From Heliopora coerulea (taxonomy: Eukaryota; Cnidaria; Anthozoa; Scleralcyonacea; Helioporidae): DNA of 64,000 bases. The translations under genes and the position numbers were made by a program. The notes below the pieces were generated by a model that was not told the DNA's origin, made no database searches, and saw nothing but the letters and a program-made list of their open reading frames with translations. The stretch spans positions 315,001 to 379,000 of the forward strand of contig JASJOG010000015.1 in NCBI GenBank assembly GCA_030142905.1. Reading direction: 5' to 3'. Position 1 is the first letter of the stretch. Each line of letters starts with the position of its first letter. This document shows, one piece after another, positions 39,601 through 50,944 of this stretch.

Positions 39601-42600
39601 ATTTTCATTCCAAGGTCCTCCACATTTCTTTTCAATTTTTGGTTTTCTTTTCCAATGTTTTCTAGTCTTTCCTCCAGTACAACAGTTGATGGATCTTTCA
39701 CAGAAGAATCCAAAATAAACAATGACTTGCTAGTCCCATCCGGAAATGTTAACTGCATTTTAGGGGTGTCAACAACAGCTTCGTTGTTTATTAACCAGTC
39801 TAGTCCCAAAATAATCTCAGAAACCATTTCGTTGGCAACGTAAAATTCCTGATTTGACTTCTGTGTGGTGCTGACTTCAATGTTTAATGTTACTTTACCC
39901 AAAATACCAATTGGGGAATTGTTCGCGGCTTCTGCAACTATATCGGATGGCGACAAGGTGTCGTTGCTGGGTGTCACTGACTTCCATGCATCTTCGCTAA
40001 TTAAGGATATCGAAGCACCAGTGTCAATAATACAAAGTTTTGGTTTACTATTCAACTTGACCTTGACCATTAGTGTTTTTCTTTTATTCGCCGGCTAAAT
40101 AGCAGATAATCGTACTTTCGAGTCTCTTTTAGCTTGGTCGCGGTTACCTTGATTCTGGTTCGCGGTCTCTGTCGGAGTCATTTCAAATCTTGTGCGACAG
40201 AATTTCGAAATATGTCCTTGTTTACCACAGCGATAGCAAGTTTTCGACTGCCTGTTCGAAGTATTTTGACCTGAATCTTTCGAAAAATTGCCATTGCCCT
40301 GCTTAAGGTTATTAGTAAAACAGTTACGGGCCAAATGTCCTGGGTTATGGCAATGAAAATATACTTTGGTTGAAGCATTATTTCGTTTAAAGCTACTTAG
40401 GGTTGGGCATTGTTTGGCAATATTTCCAAATCCGTTGCACGTATAACATATTTTTACTGTTGGCATTGAATTGATGGCGGCAATCTTCGTTCTACTAAAC
40501 CTCTCTGTTACAGACGTTTCGGATCCTAAAGTTTGCATTGTAGCATTCGTTGCTTCAAATCTCCGCGCAACCGATAAGGCGTCATCCAAGGTAGTAGGCG
40601 GTTCTTGCAGTAATTTACTCTGCGTAGCACGATCTCTTAATCCAAGAATAAACTGGTCAACTAATCTACTGGTGTACTCTTCGCCTTGAAAACCACATTT
40701 AGCTCCAGCTTCTCTGAGCGAAACAGCATAAGAGTCAACTGACTCACCTGGTTCTTGTTCACGTCGATGAAAATTGTATCTCTTTTCGGTCAAAGTTTGG
40801 TTTCTTTCCAACAACAACTTCAGCAGTTTAATCCAGTTATTGTAAGCATTTTCTCCTTCCACAAAGTCGACCGATTCTGCGAGACGAAAAGCGTCCTCGT
40901 TCAAATTGAATAATAGCGCAAGCCTTTTCTTCTTCTCATCTTTAAGCTCAACTGCTTCAAAATACAATTCGGACTTCTTTACGAACAAATCAAAATCTTC
41001 TCCAATCTTGAACTTTTCTGGTCTCCGAAATAATGTATGTGAAAGTCTGTTCAGTTCAGGATTTAAAGCCTGAGCAACAGCTTCTTCTTCTGCCATAGGT
41101 ATATCTCGATCTACGGTGGGACCTTCAAAAATGTAACGAAACACTCTCCAATTCTCTTTTTTAATTTCAACTCGCTTTATTTCTGAATCCTACAGATCAC
41201 AACTCACTATCTATGTATATTGCCACACCTCTAGTTCCATGCTTTTCTCATCAATTACGTCACATGTTCACAAGATCAGCAAATACTGAAATACTTGAGA
41301 AAGATGTAGGAGGGGAAGGTTACGACAGTAAATGGGACACAAGTAGAGCTAAGTTTGAAGAACTTCCTAATTCATCACTTACTTTACATTTGTTAAGTTT
41401 ACTTGCCAGAACTTTGGGTGTTCTAAAAGTTCGCGAAGATGAGGAAGGACTGGGACGACTGGAAGCAGAAGGCGACTTGACCGAGGACTGAGCAGATTTA
41501 GGTGAAACTGTAGAGGTAGTACTGCCAAAACCAGCGTGATTTACCTAGAAAAGGTTAAAAAACGTCGTTTTAATAAGGTCTGGCGAATAAATTCACAAAT
41601 TTCAAACTATGCTGCGTTTTTGTAAGAAATCGTTTGCGATTGAAAGAAAATAACGGCCACTTAAATCAGTTAGTCTTTTTTTTCAGCAAGGATTTTCCAA
41701 AATAGAGGAAACATTTTTAAAATCTTACTCGGCTCGCCTTTGACTTCTTACTGAGAGGCGATCCCTGAAGGGTAAAAGTTCCGTTCCTGAAAGAGAAAAA
41801 AACCTCAAATGAAACTTGAAAACACTCGGCTAAGCCTCGTGTTTCCACTAGGTATTTTTCCGGTTCAAACAACGCCATTCATGTTTCTATCACAATACAG
41901 TTACATTCAGGAAATTTTCTATTTGTTAAATATGAGGTTAGTTAGATGTTGCTAGGTGTAATTGTTTACTGAGGTAACAAAACAATTAAAATATGACTGC
42001 GCAGACATGGGTAAGAAATACACATATGAAACTGCATGGTTTAATTTTTAAAACATTACAGCGAATTTTTCGTGAATTACCTTTTTACAGGAGTATTTGG
42101 TTTTGTTCCAAAAGTCATTTCCTTTTTTAAAGTAGCTTGTTTTGCCTTTTGCTGCAAGAATACGAAAAAGAGTCCTTTGGGTGATGCAACATTGAAAAGG
42201 GAAAAGGGAACCGCGAAAAGGGAAGAATGAAACGCAAAAAAATTTTTATCAGAAGGTGAAGCGAGAAAGTGGACTAAGGAACTAGCTTTTGACCATGATG
42301 TATTTAATGACAAAAATAATAACAACAACAACAATAATAATAATAATAATTAATAGAATAGAAAACAAACAAAAGGGGGTTGAGAGGTATCAAGACTTTA
42401 GGAGAAAGTTACAGACAATTTGGGAGTGTAAAAGCGCAGAAGTGATCCCCATTGTTATAGGAGCATTGGGGATACTAAAAAGATATAATGAAGTGGCTAG
42501 GTATTATTAATACAGCAGACATATTAAGCCTGCCTCAGAAAGCGTGTGTGCTTGGTTCCGTAAGAATTTTGCGGAAAGACCTGGAGATTTAAACAGGATA

Positions 42601-45600
42601 GATACCTAAGGTCACGGGAAGTGCCTTGGCGTTTGTATCAGAGGGCCGGTAGTAACATCAGCAAGCTGATAACTAATTTGGAATAATAGTAATAATCAAA
42701 AAACCCTGTAATACGATATTCACATACACGCTCCGCTTTATGCATGTCTTTCTCTAGCTGGTAAGTCGCCCATTGTCTTTCGATTACATCTAAATATCTG
42801 TCTTCGTACACCATAAACAGTTTCTCATTTTCGTGTTCCCATGTTTTTATCATCTTTTTCAAATCTTCCTCGACCTAGTAACCAATAAAGGAGAAAATAA
42901 ATAATGAAAAGACGTTGTTGGGCCTCGATTTAGCGATGAAAACGGTAACGCCAGTTTGGCTTAAAGTACTAAAGTATAAATAATGCAAGGTCATTGGCAA
43001 AGCTTGAAAAAAATGATGTCATTTAAATGTTTCGACAGACCTCGATGACTTTATTTGCGACATATAGAGACAAAAATAACATTAGACATGAAGGTTTGAA
43101 AAAGATCAAGCATATACAATTTCTTCCTTGAGTGTCAACGATCAGGGCAGCCAATTTTTGGCCGTGGATTTCTTGATCTTTTGAAGGCCACCCGGCCAGC
43201 AAGCACGGCAGCGCCAGATAAGGATCGCCTTTCGCATCTCACGCCGGTAAATTTACCGCTACCGTTATAAAGTAATGTCTGGAACACATTAGAAATTTAA
43301 TTCTATTACCTTGGGTAGATTTGTTTTTATCGTATTTCTCGTCTTTAATTCTTTTAGTAACGCGCCACCTCTGTTCGCAAATAATCTGTTTGGATCATTC
43401 TCTTTACGCTAAATAACAAAAATTGGATAATAAAAGTCAATCTGGGGTCAACGATACATGATTTGTAAGTTGGAAAAGGTCATAATTAATGACATAATAA
43501 AAGTCGATATGGGGTCCACGATATATGTAAGTTGGAAAATGTAATCTTACACGTCTATTCGAAATTTAAATTGTAACTAAATCTTTCTTACCTCCAGCTC
43601 CAGAAGTTTCTTCCACATCGTCTCTCTTTTCTCGACCAGTTTATAAATTTCGCTGTTCTCTTTATAATAATTTCTCATAACTTTCACTTGGTGTTCATGG
43701 AGGTCGAGCGCCCCCTCGGTGTAATTTTCTGAACATTTAAAGAAAACACAAAGTCTAGGAATGCAATTTTCAAGTACATCAAAATTACAAAATATCCAGG
43801 AACTAAGGTAATGTTATATCAATATTGATATAGAATCATTGTTCACCAACGTTCCTTTAACTAGAACCATCAACATCATTTTAAAGCGTATTTATGAATC
43901 TAAGCTAATCGACACCACTCTGAAAAAGCAAACACTTAAAAAACTCATCAAAGATTGCTGCAGCAAAACTCCGTTTTCTTTTGACAATGAAATTTACAAA
44001 CAAATCGATGGGGTTTCAATGGGATCCTCTCTCGCGCCTGTACTCGCTAATATAATCTTAACCGAATTTGAAGAAACTGTCATTTCCAACTTAATCAACT
44101 CTGGTACCATTAAATTTTATAAAAGATACATAGACGACACACTTTTACTAATCAAACCTTCTAACATTCCGACCTTACTCAAAATGTTCAACAATTTTGA
44201 CAAGAATTTAAACTCTACAGCTGACACCTTTCCAGATGGCATTGTCCACTTCTTAGACATAAAAATATCTGCTGATGGAACCGATATTTACCGAAAAGCT
44301 ACACACACTGGACAATACACCAATTTTACAAGTTTCGAACCATTTCAAAGAAAAACTGCATGGATAAGATCACTCCTTGATCGCGCTCACAAAATTTGCA
44401 GCACTAAAAACTTATTTGATAGCCAAGTTAAAAACATTAAGTCTTTTATGTCGTGGAATGGATATCGTAATTCTTTGAAACATCTCCTCATTAACAAGTT
44501 TAAACGTAAAGTTAGTACTTCTGCTAGAACCTGTTCTTCATCTCAATCGCAAACCAATGATGACAATTTGCCTAAAATTTGGATTCGCCTGCCTTACCTT
44601 GGAACCCAAGGAGAAAATATTGTTAAGTCATGTTTAAAGAAATTACGCCGATGTTTTATAAGACCGGTTAAATTTGTAGTTATTTATGACACTAAAAAGA
44701 TCGCATTTTTCACATCCAACAAAGACAAAATTCCTCGTTTAGTCCGTTCTAATGCCATTTACCAAATAACCTGTCCTGGATGCGGCTATTCTTACATTGG
44801 AAAAACCGAAAGATGCCTCAAAACAAGACTTCATGAACATGCCACCAAACATGACACCAGTGCAGTAGGACAACACTTTTTAGTATGCAAGAACGCACAA
44901 GACACTGTCACACAAAACATAACCGACCTGACGGACAAAACACTTCCTCAGATACACGTTTCCAAGCTAACAAATCTCATCGTTAACAACTACAAAATAC
45001 TATATGCAAATAATTCACTTAACAAAAACCGACTTTTACTAATGGAAGCACTTTTCATCAAATCCCTAAAACCAGAACTAAACGTAGGACTCAAAGCCAG
45101 CAAAGAACTCTCATTATTTGACCTGACATAACACATCACTCATTCACACTTTAATTTCTTCCGCCTACACATTCTTCCTGTATGATGTCACCACGCTTGT
45201 GCCTATATATTGACCTAGGTTCAGATTTTGTAAATTAGTCTGATGATGAATTTGTAATAAATTCGAAATATTACTATTGAACACTGTGTCCGCTTGTTTT
45301 CTCAAATTTTGAGTCCAAGATGGAACTATTTTTCGGAGTATGTTTTCTACTTTATTTTCAAAAATCAACACGGTAGGGGAGAGTTCAAAACGGAAGAATA
45401 TTTAACAAATATTTAACCAATTTTCGTCTCAGTATTCTCTCATAATGGGTGGTCGTTTGAGAAGCTACTGTAGTCCAAATAACCGTAAAGACTATTTCCT
45501 CAATCATAAAACGCCGCACAGTTCGTTAAAAAAATTCGGTTTCACCTTTTCATGTTCTTCTAGGTGTTTTGAAATTGGAGGAAGAATTCTCACTTCTGGT

Positions 45601-48600
45601 TAAACTATTACATGAAGTGTAACTGCTAAATAACTATATCCCGTAGCAGATAAAGATGTCTCTTAAACAGCAGCTTGTGAAAATACCAATTTACATAAAA
45701 TCCTTACCATCAAACGCTGGTGTAAACTCATATCTTTGATCTTCACCAAAGAAACACTTATCCCAAATTTCACGAAGTTCTCTCCTAAGGTGGCAAAACA
45801 AGTCCGAAAAACCGATGAATCTTGTTTACAGTTCTTGAACTGCAAACATGATGTTTATGAAACTAAAACGTCAAAAAAAAATTCGTATACAATCATTAAA
45901 TTACAAACCTTATCACCTCAATAAACTTCTTCACATGTTGAATTTTTAAGGACTCCAATCTGTTTACTTCTTGTTTAAGCTAAAAAAAAGTTACAGAACT
46001 TTCAAATCTCGAAACTGAATTTCACTACAGTTCTGAGAGCGCAACAATACTAAAGTCTTGCAACACCACAATCAGTAGCAAGGATTACGATGTCTCAAAA
46101 TCATAAAAAAACAAATACAGTCAGTGTACAGATAGACATGAAGTCCCAGTTCATACGAAAATCCGGAGTGACACACTGTACACACGCAATTAAATCCATT
46201 ATAACTTATTTCAAGCAAATGTAAACTGCTTTGATCCTTAAAACAAGGCCAAACTTGCATCACAAAGTCAGAAAAAGAAAACTTTTTAGGAGACAAATTT
46301 TTCTAATAGACAACTTACCTTCTCAATTGTTGATGGCTTAAACCCAACACAATCATTTTCGAATGTTTTCCTCTCAAACTCTTCAATGTCCAGTCGTCGC
46401 CAAAGGGTTTTCAGTTCTTCACGAAGAAGAGCTGCCTTGCCAAAGTTTTCTTTTTGTTCTTTCTTTAACTAAAAATGTGACCAATGATAAATTTAAATTA
46501 CACTGTTCATCTTCCATATACTATAGTAAGAGAGTGATTTACCCCTGTAAGAAGATACAGCATCAAAATGGAAAATAAATACTTTAGCAACGTCAGCTAT
46601 TGCCTACGAAACAACATGTTCCAGGCCAACAAACACAAAGTTTCACACAATTAAGCAATACTTTAATCAGTGCATGCTGTGTGCCAGAACACAAATGCAA
46701 ATTTGTTTGTTGATGATTTACCTTTGTTTGAAGATCCCTCAGAGCACCAATGTTGGCTCTGGACAATACAAATGATAAATCAGAATCATCTTTTGCTAGA
46801 TTTATCTCAAGGTCTGTTTCAGGAACCTTTTCAAGATCTTCCCATAAGTTAAAGATTGCCAAACGTAGACTGCAAAACTCCTCAATGTATTTGCTCTACA
46901 AGCCAGAATGAGAAAGACTTTAAAACATTGAAACTCAAAAATTTTAGCAGCTCTAAGTGGTAATATTCTGGTTATAAAGGGTTGCAGTAGGGCTTTGAGG
47001 AGCAAAGGAACATGGCCTGGCAATTACAACAAAGAAGCAGAGAAACAGTAAAAAAAAAACCTTAGTGAATACTAAATAGTTTTATGGAGCACAGTAATAA
47101 AAACACTGAAGCATAGGATGAGGTAATTTTGATATAAAGAGTGGTTTTTGGCAAAAGTTGGCACTATAATCTTGCCATCTTTGGTTGTAATCAAGGGAGA
47201 CATCCTGCCTGGTAAAGATATGGGGTGTAACTAAAGGTAAAACTGCTGGGATGGTCTGGGGGCCCTGTCCCCCCTAAAAATTAAAGGGCCACTCTAACTT
47301 GTAGATTAATATAATCATCAACCTATATAAGGTTGGACATCTCCATAATTGCAAGTGTGCAAGATGACATATTTAAGTGTTTGATAGGTAAGCCCAAAAA
47401 TCTGAACGAGATGGTGGCCACCCAAATTTGCTGAAGGTCCATCAAGGTCTTCCATGCTACAAATGTCCTTGTTACCCCACTGGGTAAAGGTTAAGTTATG
47501 TCGTTTTGGTTAACTTGTTCACATACCAACTGATTTTCCATATATTTATTATTTTGTTCAATTTCAGCAAGCTGTGTCTTTGTTGGGACTTCACTCTGTC
47601 CAGCATCATGATGAGGTAACTCCAGTCTTCTGCAAAGTAGCTCCTCTGCTTCACAAAGCTTCTTGAATGCTTTTAGTCTTTCATATTTTTCCTAGAGTGG
47701 TTATACCAGCAGATTAAGCTGCAATACAGAAACAGTGGACATCTAAAACTATAAACAAGTCTGACAATCAACCTGTCATTCTTGCACAGTCACCAGTTTG
47801 TCTAGCCAAGGTCACAAAGTTTGTGTACTGTTTGCTTAATTCCACATTATTTAGCATCACCAGTATGACCATTTGCATCAAAGATTCCACACCTTTAACA
47901 AGCCTTTCACTGAGAAAAATGGCAGGCATGCTGAGCATCACATGCCTAACCCAATGCTGGCATGCAGTGGCATGCAAAGTTCTATTTAGCTGTAATTCAT
48001 AGTCTATAATACCTGTATATAGAAGGTTTGGGATAAATCAAAATGCGTCAGCATTTAAACAAGTAAATCACAAAATATCAAGATAAGAAGATTTTTACAT
48101 TCAGAAGTCACAACAGTGTAGAAAATGGAAAAAAAGAAACAAAACTACAATGGGATAAATCAGAATGCATTTAAACAAGCAAACCATATCTAGATAAAAA
48201 GTTTTTCATAAAAGTCACAACAGAGTAGAAAAGCCTGATGTATTTCCTTTTCCACCACAATTACTTGTCCTTAAAATATGTTTAAGTGTCTGGTGATGTA
48301 AAGAACAAAAATTGTTCACAAGATTCAATAGTTTTTAGGAAAGCATATTGCTAAAAATGTCAAAAGTAAAACCTATTAAAATCTTATGTCTTTAGTTGTT
48401 GCTAAACAAACCTGACACTTTGTCACAGAGGTTGTTCCATCAATAAACAAGCAGACAGTAATTCTTGCACTGCTTTTCACTAGCAAACTACTCATACTGT
48501 CTTTCATATTTTAGGCAAAGCATGCACCATATAAAATTTACCATCATATGCACAGTCATAGGATGTACTTCAGTTTTTACTCCAAAGATGCTCTTCCTTC

Positions 48601-50660
48601 CCCAACTTTTAAATGCCACTATGGCAATGGAATTTCATTTTGGTATTTTCGATGCCATCATGAGAACAGTATTCATTTGATAAACTTTTTAATGTTTGGG
48701 AAAGAAAACAAGCTGAAAAAAACATTCCACACTCTGCATCTTCAAGACAACCACATCAAGAGAAGGTGCAGACAACACAACAGGAAAGCAATTAGACAAC
48801 ATAAATGTGGTTAGGGTAACAAGTTGTTTCTTCACGGAGGCTGTAAAAATAGCCAGACAACATAAATCAAGGTAGAGGGACAAGTCGCTTCTAATCTTTC
48901 ACGTGTGATAAAACCAATTGTATTTAAATGTTTTTGAGTTCTTAGGCATAAAATGAAACAAATGCCTCAAACTTCATAGATGTGAGTGGAGGCATATGCA
49001 TGTGATCACATGCCTCTCAGTGAAAGGCTTGCTTTAACAGTAGAGCTTTACTAGACACCAGTATGTAACTAAACCAGATGTTGCCCAGTGAATTTGAACC
49101 TATCTTTTTCATCTCACTTTGTTAAAGGATTTAAATATCTTTTCTTGCCAAGACCAAAATGTCAAGGATCCTACTCAAATCACTGGAAAGTCCATCTGAA
49201 GGAGATTTTGGAGAAGGAAAATGCATCTCCAAGAGGATTTGAAAATGTTCCAGAGAAGTACAGCTCTATCCCTTGTAAGGTTAACCCTCTGGTGTCAGCA
49301 GAGTGAAGAAATCCCAACAAAAAGTCTAACATTCCCCTTTAAGGTAACATGAAAGAACACTTCCATGATTATGGTATCCAATATCATGGAAGTCAACTAT
49401 GAAGGTTCAAGTTCAAGTCTTTCTCAATCAACTAGATATTTCAACTGGTTGGGTAAGGTGATCATTGTATGAATTAATCACCATTTATGGAAAATTTTCT
49501 TCATGCCTTTCTGAAGCATTTAGGATAGTAAGAACTGAACTTCATTATAGAAGTTTGATTAAACCTGATGCAGAAGCATACTGTCTGAAATACCATTTCC
49601 TTCCAATTTTTAAATCATTCATATGCAAAACTTATATGAATGTTGCCATGATATATATTCTAGCCAGTATTTAACTTTTATTTACCATATTCCATTCATC
49701 AAGCTTGGTCCTCATATCTTTTTCCAAGGCTACAAGTTTTAATCCTTCCTTTGGCTGAAACAGAAGAAAGAACACTTTGGTCCTAATGATTTCAAAATGC
49801 CACCTGTGCAACAAGTAACTCTCTTCTACTGTCTAGGAGAGAATTGGTTCTCATTTATTATATTATTCAACTATTATGGCCAATGGTTCATATTAGGAGA
49901 GGGAGAATAGGTCAGCTTATTCTGCAATGATCTTAAATGCTCAGAAAATATATATTCCTATCATTGATGAGAGTACGAATTCAAACTTTTTCTTACTTGC
50001 AAACAAAGTACAGTATTGAAAAATACGTGTTACCCACTTGCAAACTCCCCCTCTGCTTAAATCCTAGATCTGCAGTTTGGTCTCCCTATGTATAAACCTC
50101 TGGGTTATTACATAAAATCTTGCAGTATTAACCTGATATGGTTCTTCTTTCAGCTCTTGGGAAAGTTTTCCCAACTCTATCTGATACCCATCAATACTGG
50201 ACACCAGCAAAAGCTTGTGCTCCTTTTCGTCATTCACCATGTCCACAAATAAATCTTGCACGTGTTGAACCACAGCTTCAAGCCTATCATCCAAAAATTT
50301 TCCACAAATTCCCATTTCTAACCAGAGGCAGTCGAACTGTTTCATGTGCTCTAATATCACTGGTGTGAGCCTTTCTACAACGAATTGTCCACTGGTTGTC
50401 AGAAGTTCTTCGAGTTCTGAGGAACTAAGGAATGCACAAAGAAGCAAATTTTTCAAGTAAGCTTAAGTTATACGACATTTCAATCAATTTAAATCCAGTA
50501 CAAGTCCATAGTCTGTTTAACCAGTCTTTTGGTGTACGTTCATGCGACGCTATACCAGATTTGAAGATTTGGCGAACAAGAATGTATTTCGCATACGTTT
50601 TGCATACAATTGACGGCCTGCTTCCAAGGAATAATCATCCATTTACCTTGTCACTTCCAT
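36664..50660 (-). CDS. PRC1: PRC1-B, protein regulator of cytokinesis 1 (Ase1/MAP65 family), 16 exons, 672 aa
   Basis: Exons: 50647-50660, 50133-50424, 49686-49754, 47527-47691, 46722-46895, 46319-46468, 45909-45979, 45708-45784, 43592-43728, 43310-43408, 42728-42874, 42081-42151, 41729-41786, 41383-41544, 38303-38494, 36664-36804; total 2,019 nt in frame. The family crosslinks antiparallel microtubules in the spindle midzone. The protein is coiled-coil and spectrin-like through exon 11. Exon 10 encodes the microtubule-binding signature DPNRLFANRGGALLKE (residues about 388-403), including the Arg and Lys matching those needed for microtubule binding in human PRC1. The tail is Ser/Thr/Lys-rich with SP and TP sites (SPKS, TPKRR), as expected for CDK control. 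The first exon is only 14 nt. Introns 8 and 14 host a Penelope-like element and an LTR element. Every junction phase equals that of PRC1-A. Confidence 0.93.
38536..38676 (-). repeat. 3' LTR
   Basis: 141 bp, no differences from the 5' copy at 41132-41272 by eye. Confidence 0.93.
38817..40070 (-). CDS. Protease / coiled coil / integrase C-terminal ORF of LTR element
   Basis: Same frame as gag; only the TAG at 40095-40097 and eight codons separate gag from the first Met here. Residues about 1-120 are a retropepsin-like aspartic protease (IIDTGASISLI active site, later ILGLDWL). Residues about 130-240 form a long heptad-rich coiled coil of Lys, Glu and Leu. Residues about 245-345 match the Ty3/gypsy integrase C-terminal region: an AQRKQKRTYD segment, DIGDTVLLKN, and LGPYLVVDV of the GPY/F domain. 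An acidic stretch and a basic end (YNLRRNRRPP) follow. RT, RNase H and the integrase zinc/DDE parts are missing between protease and GPY/F. In-frame UAG readthrough for a gag-protease fusion is inferred from the layout. Confidence 0.9.
   Translation of the reverse strand: MVKVKLNSKPKLCIIDTGASISLISEDAWKSVTPSNDTLSPSDIVAEAANNSPIGILGKVTLNIEVSTTQKSNQEFYVANEMVSEIILGLDWLINNEAVVDTPKMQLTFPDGTSKSLFILDSSVKDPSTVVLEERLENIGKENQKLKRNVEDLGMKIRELKELAEKRENGNEDKKETQTLKEQLEKARAENQELKDHLRNSARENQELEEKLQISEKDNQLLKVQLEDGFSANNELQQELDARPTHGPVKYLEDLKKRQNTLRKIVMEKIRQAQRKQKRTYDTKYWSQQNKGFDIGDTVLLKNFRARGLDEKYLGPYLVVDVKEGNCEIESLESKKRKIVHSNNLKRFKINNDIEEGQVTNEDFESSDSDLDDSIFELENAGRLNLQVNNGPEENVHYNLRRNRRPPDRFGYSVNNY
40095..41096 (-). 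CDS. gag-like ORF of LTR element
   Basis: The start is taken at MAEEEAV (41096), the first ATG inside the element past the LTR. The central part is a Ty3/gypsy capsid-like domain (retrotransposon gag family). It is followed by three zinc-knuckle-like motifs. The third, CYRCGKQGHISKFC, is canonical CX2CX4HX4C. The first has Asn in place of His and the second lacks the first Cys, so both look degenerate. It ends at a TAG that is in the same frame as the downstream protease ORF. Confidence 0.9.
   Translation of the reverse strand: MAEEEAVAQALNPELNRLSHTLFRRPEKFKIGEDFDLFVKKSELYFEAVELKDEKKKRLALLFNLNEDAFRLAESVDFVEGENAYNNWIKLLKLLLERNQTLTEKRYNFHRREQEPGESVDSYAVSLREAGAKCGFQGEEYTSRLVDQFILGLRDRATQSKLLQEPPTTLDDALSVARRFEATNATMQTLGSETSVTERFSRTKIAAINSMPTVKICYTCNGFGNIAKQCPTLSSFKRNNASTKVYFHCHNPGHLARNCFTNNLKQGNGNFSKDSGQNTSNRQSKTCYRCGKQGHISKFCRTRFEMTPTETANQNQGNRDQAKRDSKVRLSAI
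41132..41272 (-). repeat. 5' LTR
   Basis: 141 bp. I could not identify a TGG-type tRNA primer-binding site directly inside it, so the priming mechanism is open. Confidence 0.93.
43839..45131 (+). CDS. Penelope-like RT with GIY-YIG endonuclease (N-terminally truncated)
   Basis: A 430-codon open frame without internal stops. RT blocks include DGVSMGSSLAPVLANI and the catalytic FYKRYIDDTLLL. About 150 residues further on is the GIY-YIG nuclease: CPGCGYSYIGKTERCLKTRL, with a conserved His-Glu-His stretch after it, and a PLE-type C-terminal ending near LKPELNVGLK. This RT plus GIY-YIG fusion is diagnostic of Penelope-like elements. The first RT motifs are missing, so this copy cannot be a full enzyme. 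Confidence 0.93.
   Translation: MFTNVPLTRTINIILKRIYESKLIDTTLKKQTLKKLIKDCCSKTPFSFDNEIYKQIDGVSMGSSLAPVLANIILTEFEETVISNLINSGTIKFYKRYIDDTLLLIKPSNIPTLLKMFNNFDKNLNSTADTFPDGIVHFLDIKISADGTDIYRKATHTGQYTNFTSFEPFQRKTAWIRSLLDRAHKICSTKNLFDSQVKNIKSFMSWNGYRNSLKHLLINKFKRKVSTSARTCSSSQSQTNDDNLPKIWIRLPYLGTQGENIVKSCLKKLRRCFIRPVKFVVIYDTKKIAFFTSNKDKIPRLVRSNAIYQITCPGCGYSYIGKTERCLKTRLHEHATKHDTSAVGQHFLVCKNAQDTVTQNITDLTDKTLPQIHVSKLTNLIVNNYKILYANNSLNKNRLLLMEALFIKSLKPELNVGLKASKELSLFDLT
45205..45300 (+). ncRNA. Hammerhead ribozyme-like motif of Penelope-like element
   Basis: Core CTGATGA (45240-45246) is followed by a 6-bp stem GAATTT/AAATTC (48-53 and 59-64 of 452xx) with a 5-nt loop, then GAAA (45265-45268). Upstream AGT with flanking bases can pair with ACTA at 45273-45276, and GTTC with GAAC further out, giving an interrupted stem I. 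The ATAT at 45267-45270 is self-complementary, fitting the very short stem III of PLE hammerheads, which are thought to act as dimers. One extra U after CTGATGA departs from the canonical core. Activity is unproven. Confidence 0.5.
47890..49045. repeat. Inverted repeat pair in PRC1-B intron 3
   Basis: AAGCCTTTCACTGAGA near 47,899 recurs as its reverse complement near 49,018, with partial similarity on both sides (CATGTGATCACATGC palindrome). It could be the ends of a 1.1-kb DNA element. Between them (about 48,020-48,230) is an imperfect direct duplication of about 125 bp. Confidence 0.35.
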
Positions 50661-50944
50661 CAGTGATCCCAAACAGCGATATTAAGTCACAATAATTAGA
50701 AAACTTAGCTTGTAAAACAAGAAGTACGGTATAACAGTTCACCTCATGTATGTCCCTGTTTCTTTTCATGCGGGTTGTCTTCGGGCACATGATTGGTTGG
50801 TAATCCAAGGTGAATACTTCAGAATACAAAATAATAAATCTGAGTGACACAAAACAAAGATTTACACTTGGGAAAATTGAATTTTAAGCCTTGTTTCCTG
50901 TACATAATCCATTTTAACATAGATGTAGTACAAGGCCGCTTCTG

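Larger units (their letters stand above)
38536..41272 (-). mobile_element. Compact Ty3/gypsy-like LTR retrotransposon, non-autonomous, 2.7 kb
   Basis: Identical 141-bp LTRs lie at 38536-38676 and 41132-41272 (minus-strand ends TGTGAA...GTTACA). A polypurine tract (AGGAAGAGGGAA sense) abuts the 3' LTR at 38677-38689. The flanks share AGAT if the terminal T is counted in the duplication, consistent with a 4-bp target site. Inside are only gag and a protease/coiled-coil/integrase-C-terminal frame; RT, RNase H and the integrase catalytic core are absent. Identical LTRs and open frames imply a recent insertion. It sits in intron 14 of PRC1-B, same orientation. Confidence 0.92.
43810..45330 (+). 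mobile_element. Penelope-like retroelement, 5'-truncated
   Basis: The element enters within the reverse transcriptase (frame starts DIESLFTNVP; a stop lies just upstream) and ends downstream of a hammerhead-like motif. It is inserted in intron 8 of PRC1-B, antisense to the host gene. The 3' limit is approximate. Confidence 0.88.

Noticed and set aside
39509..40098. Plus-strand frames inside the LTR element
   Set aside because: Antisense shadows of the protease/coiled-coil ORF.
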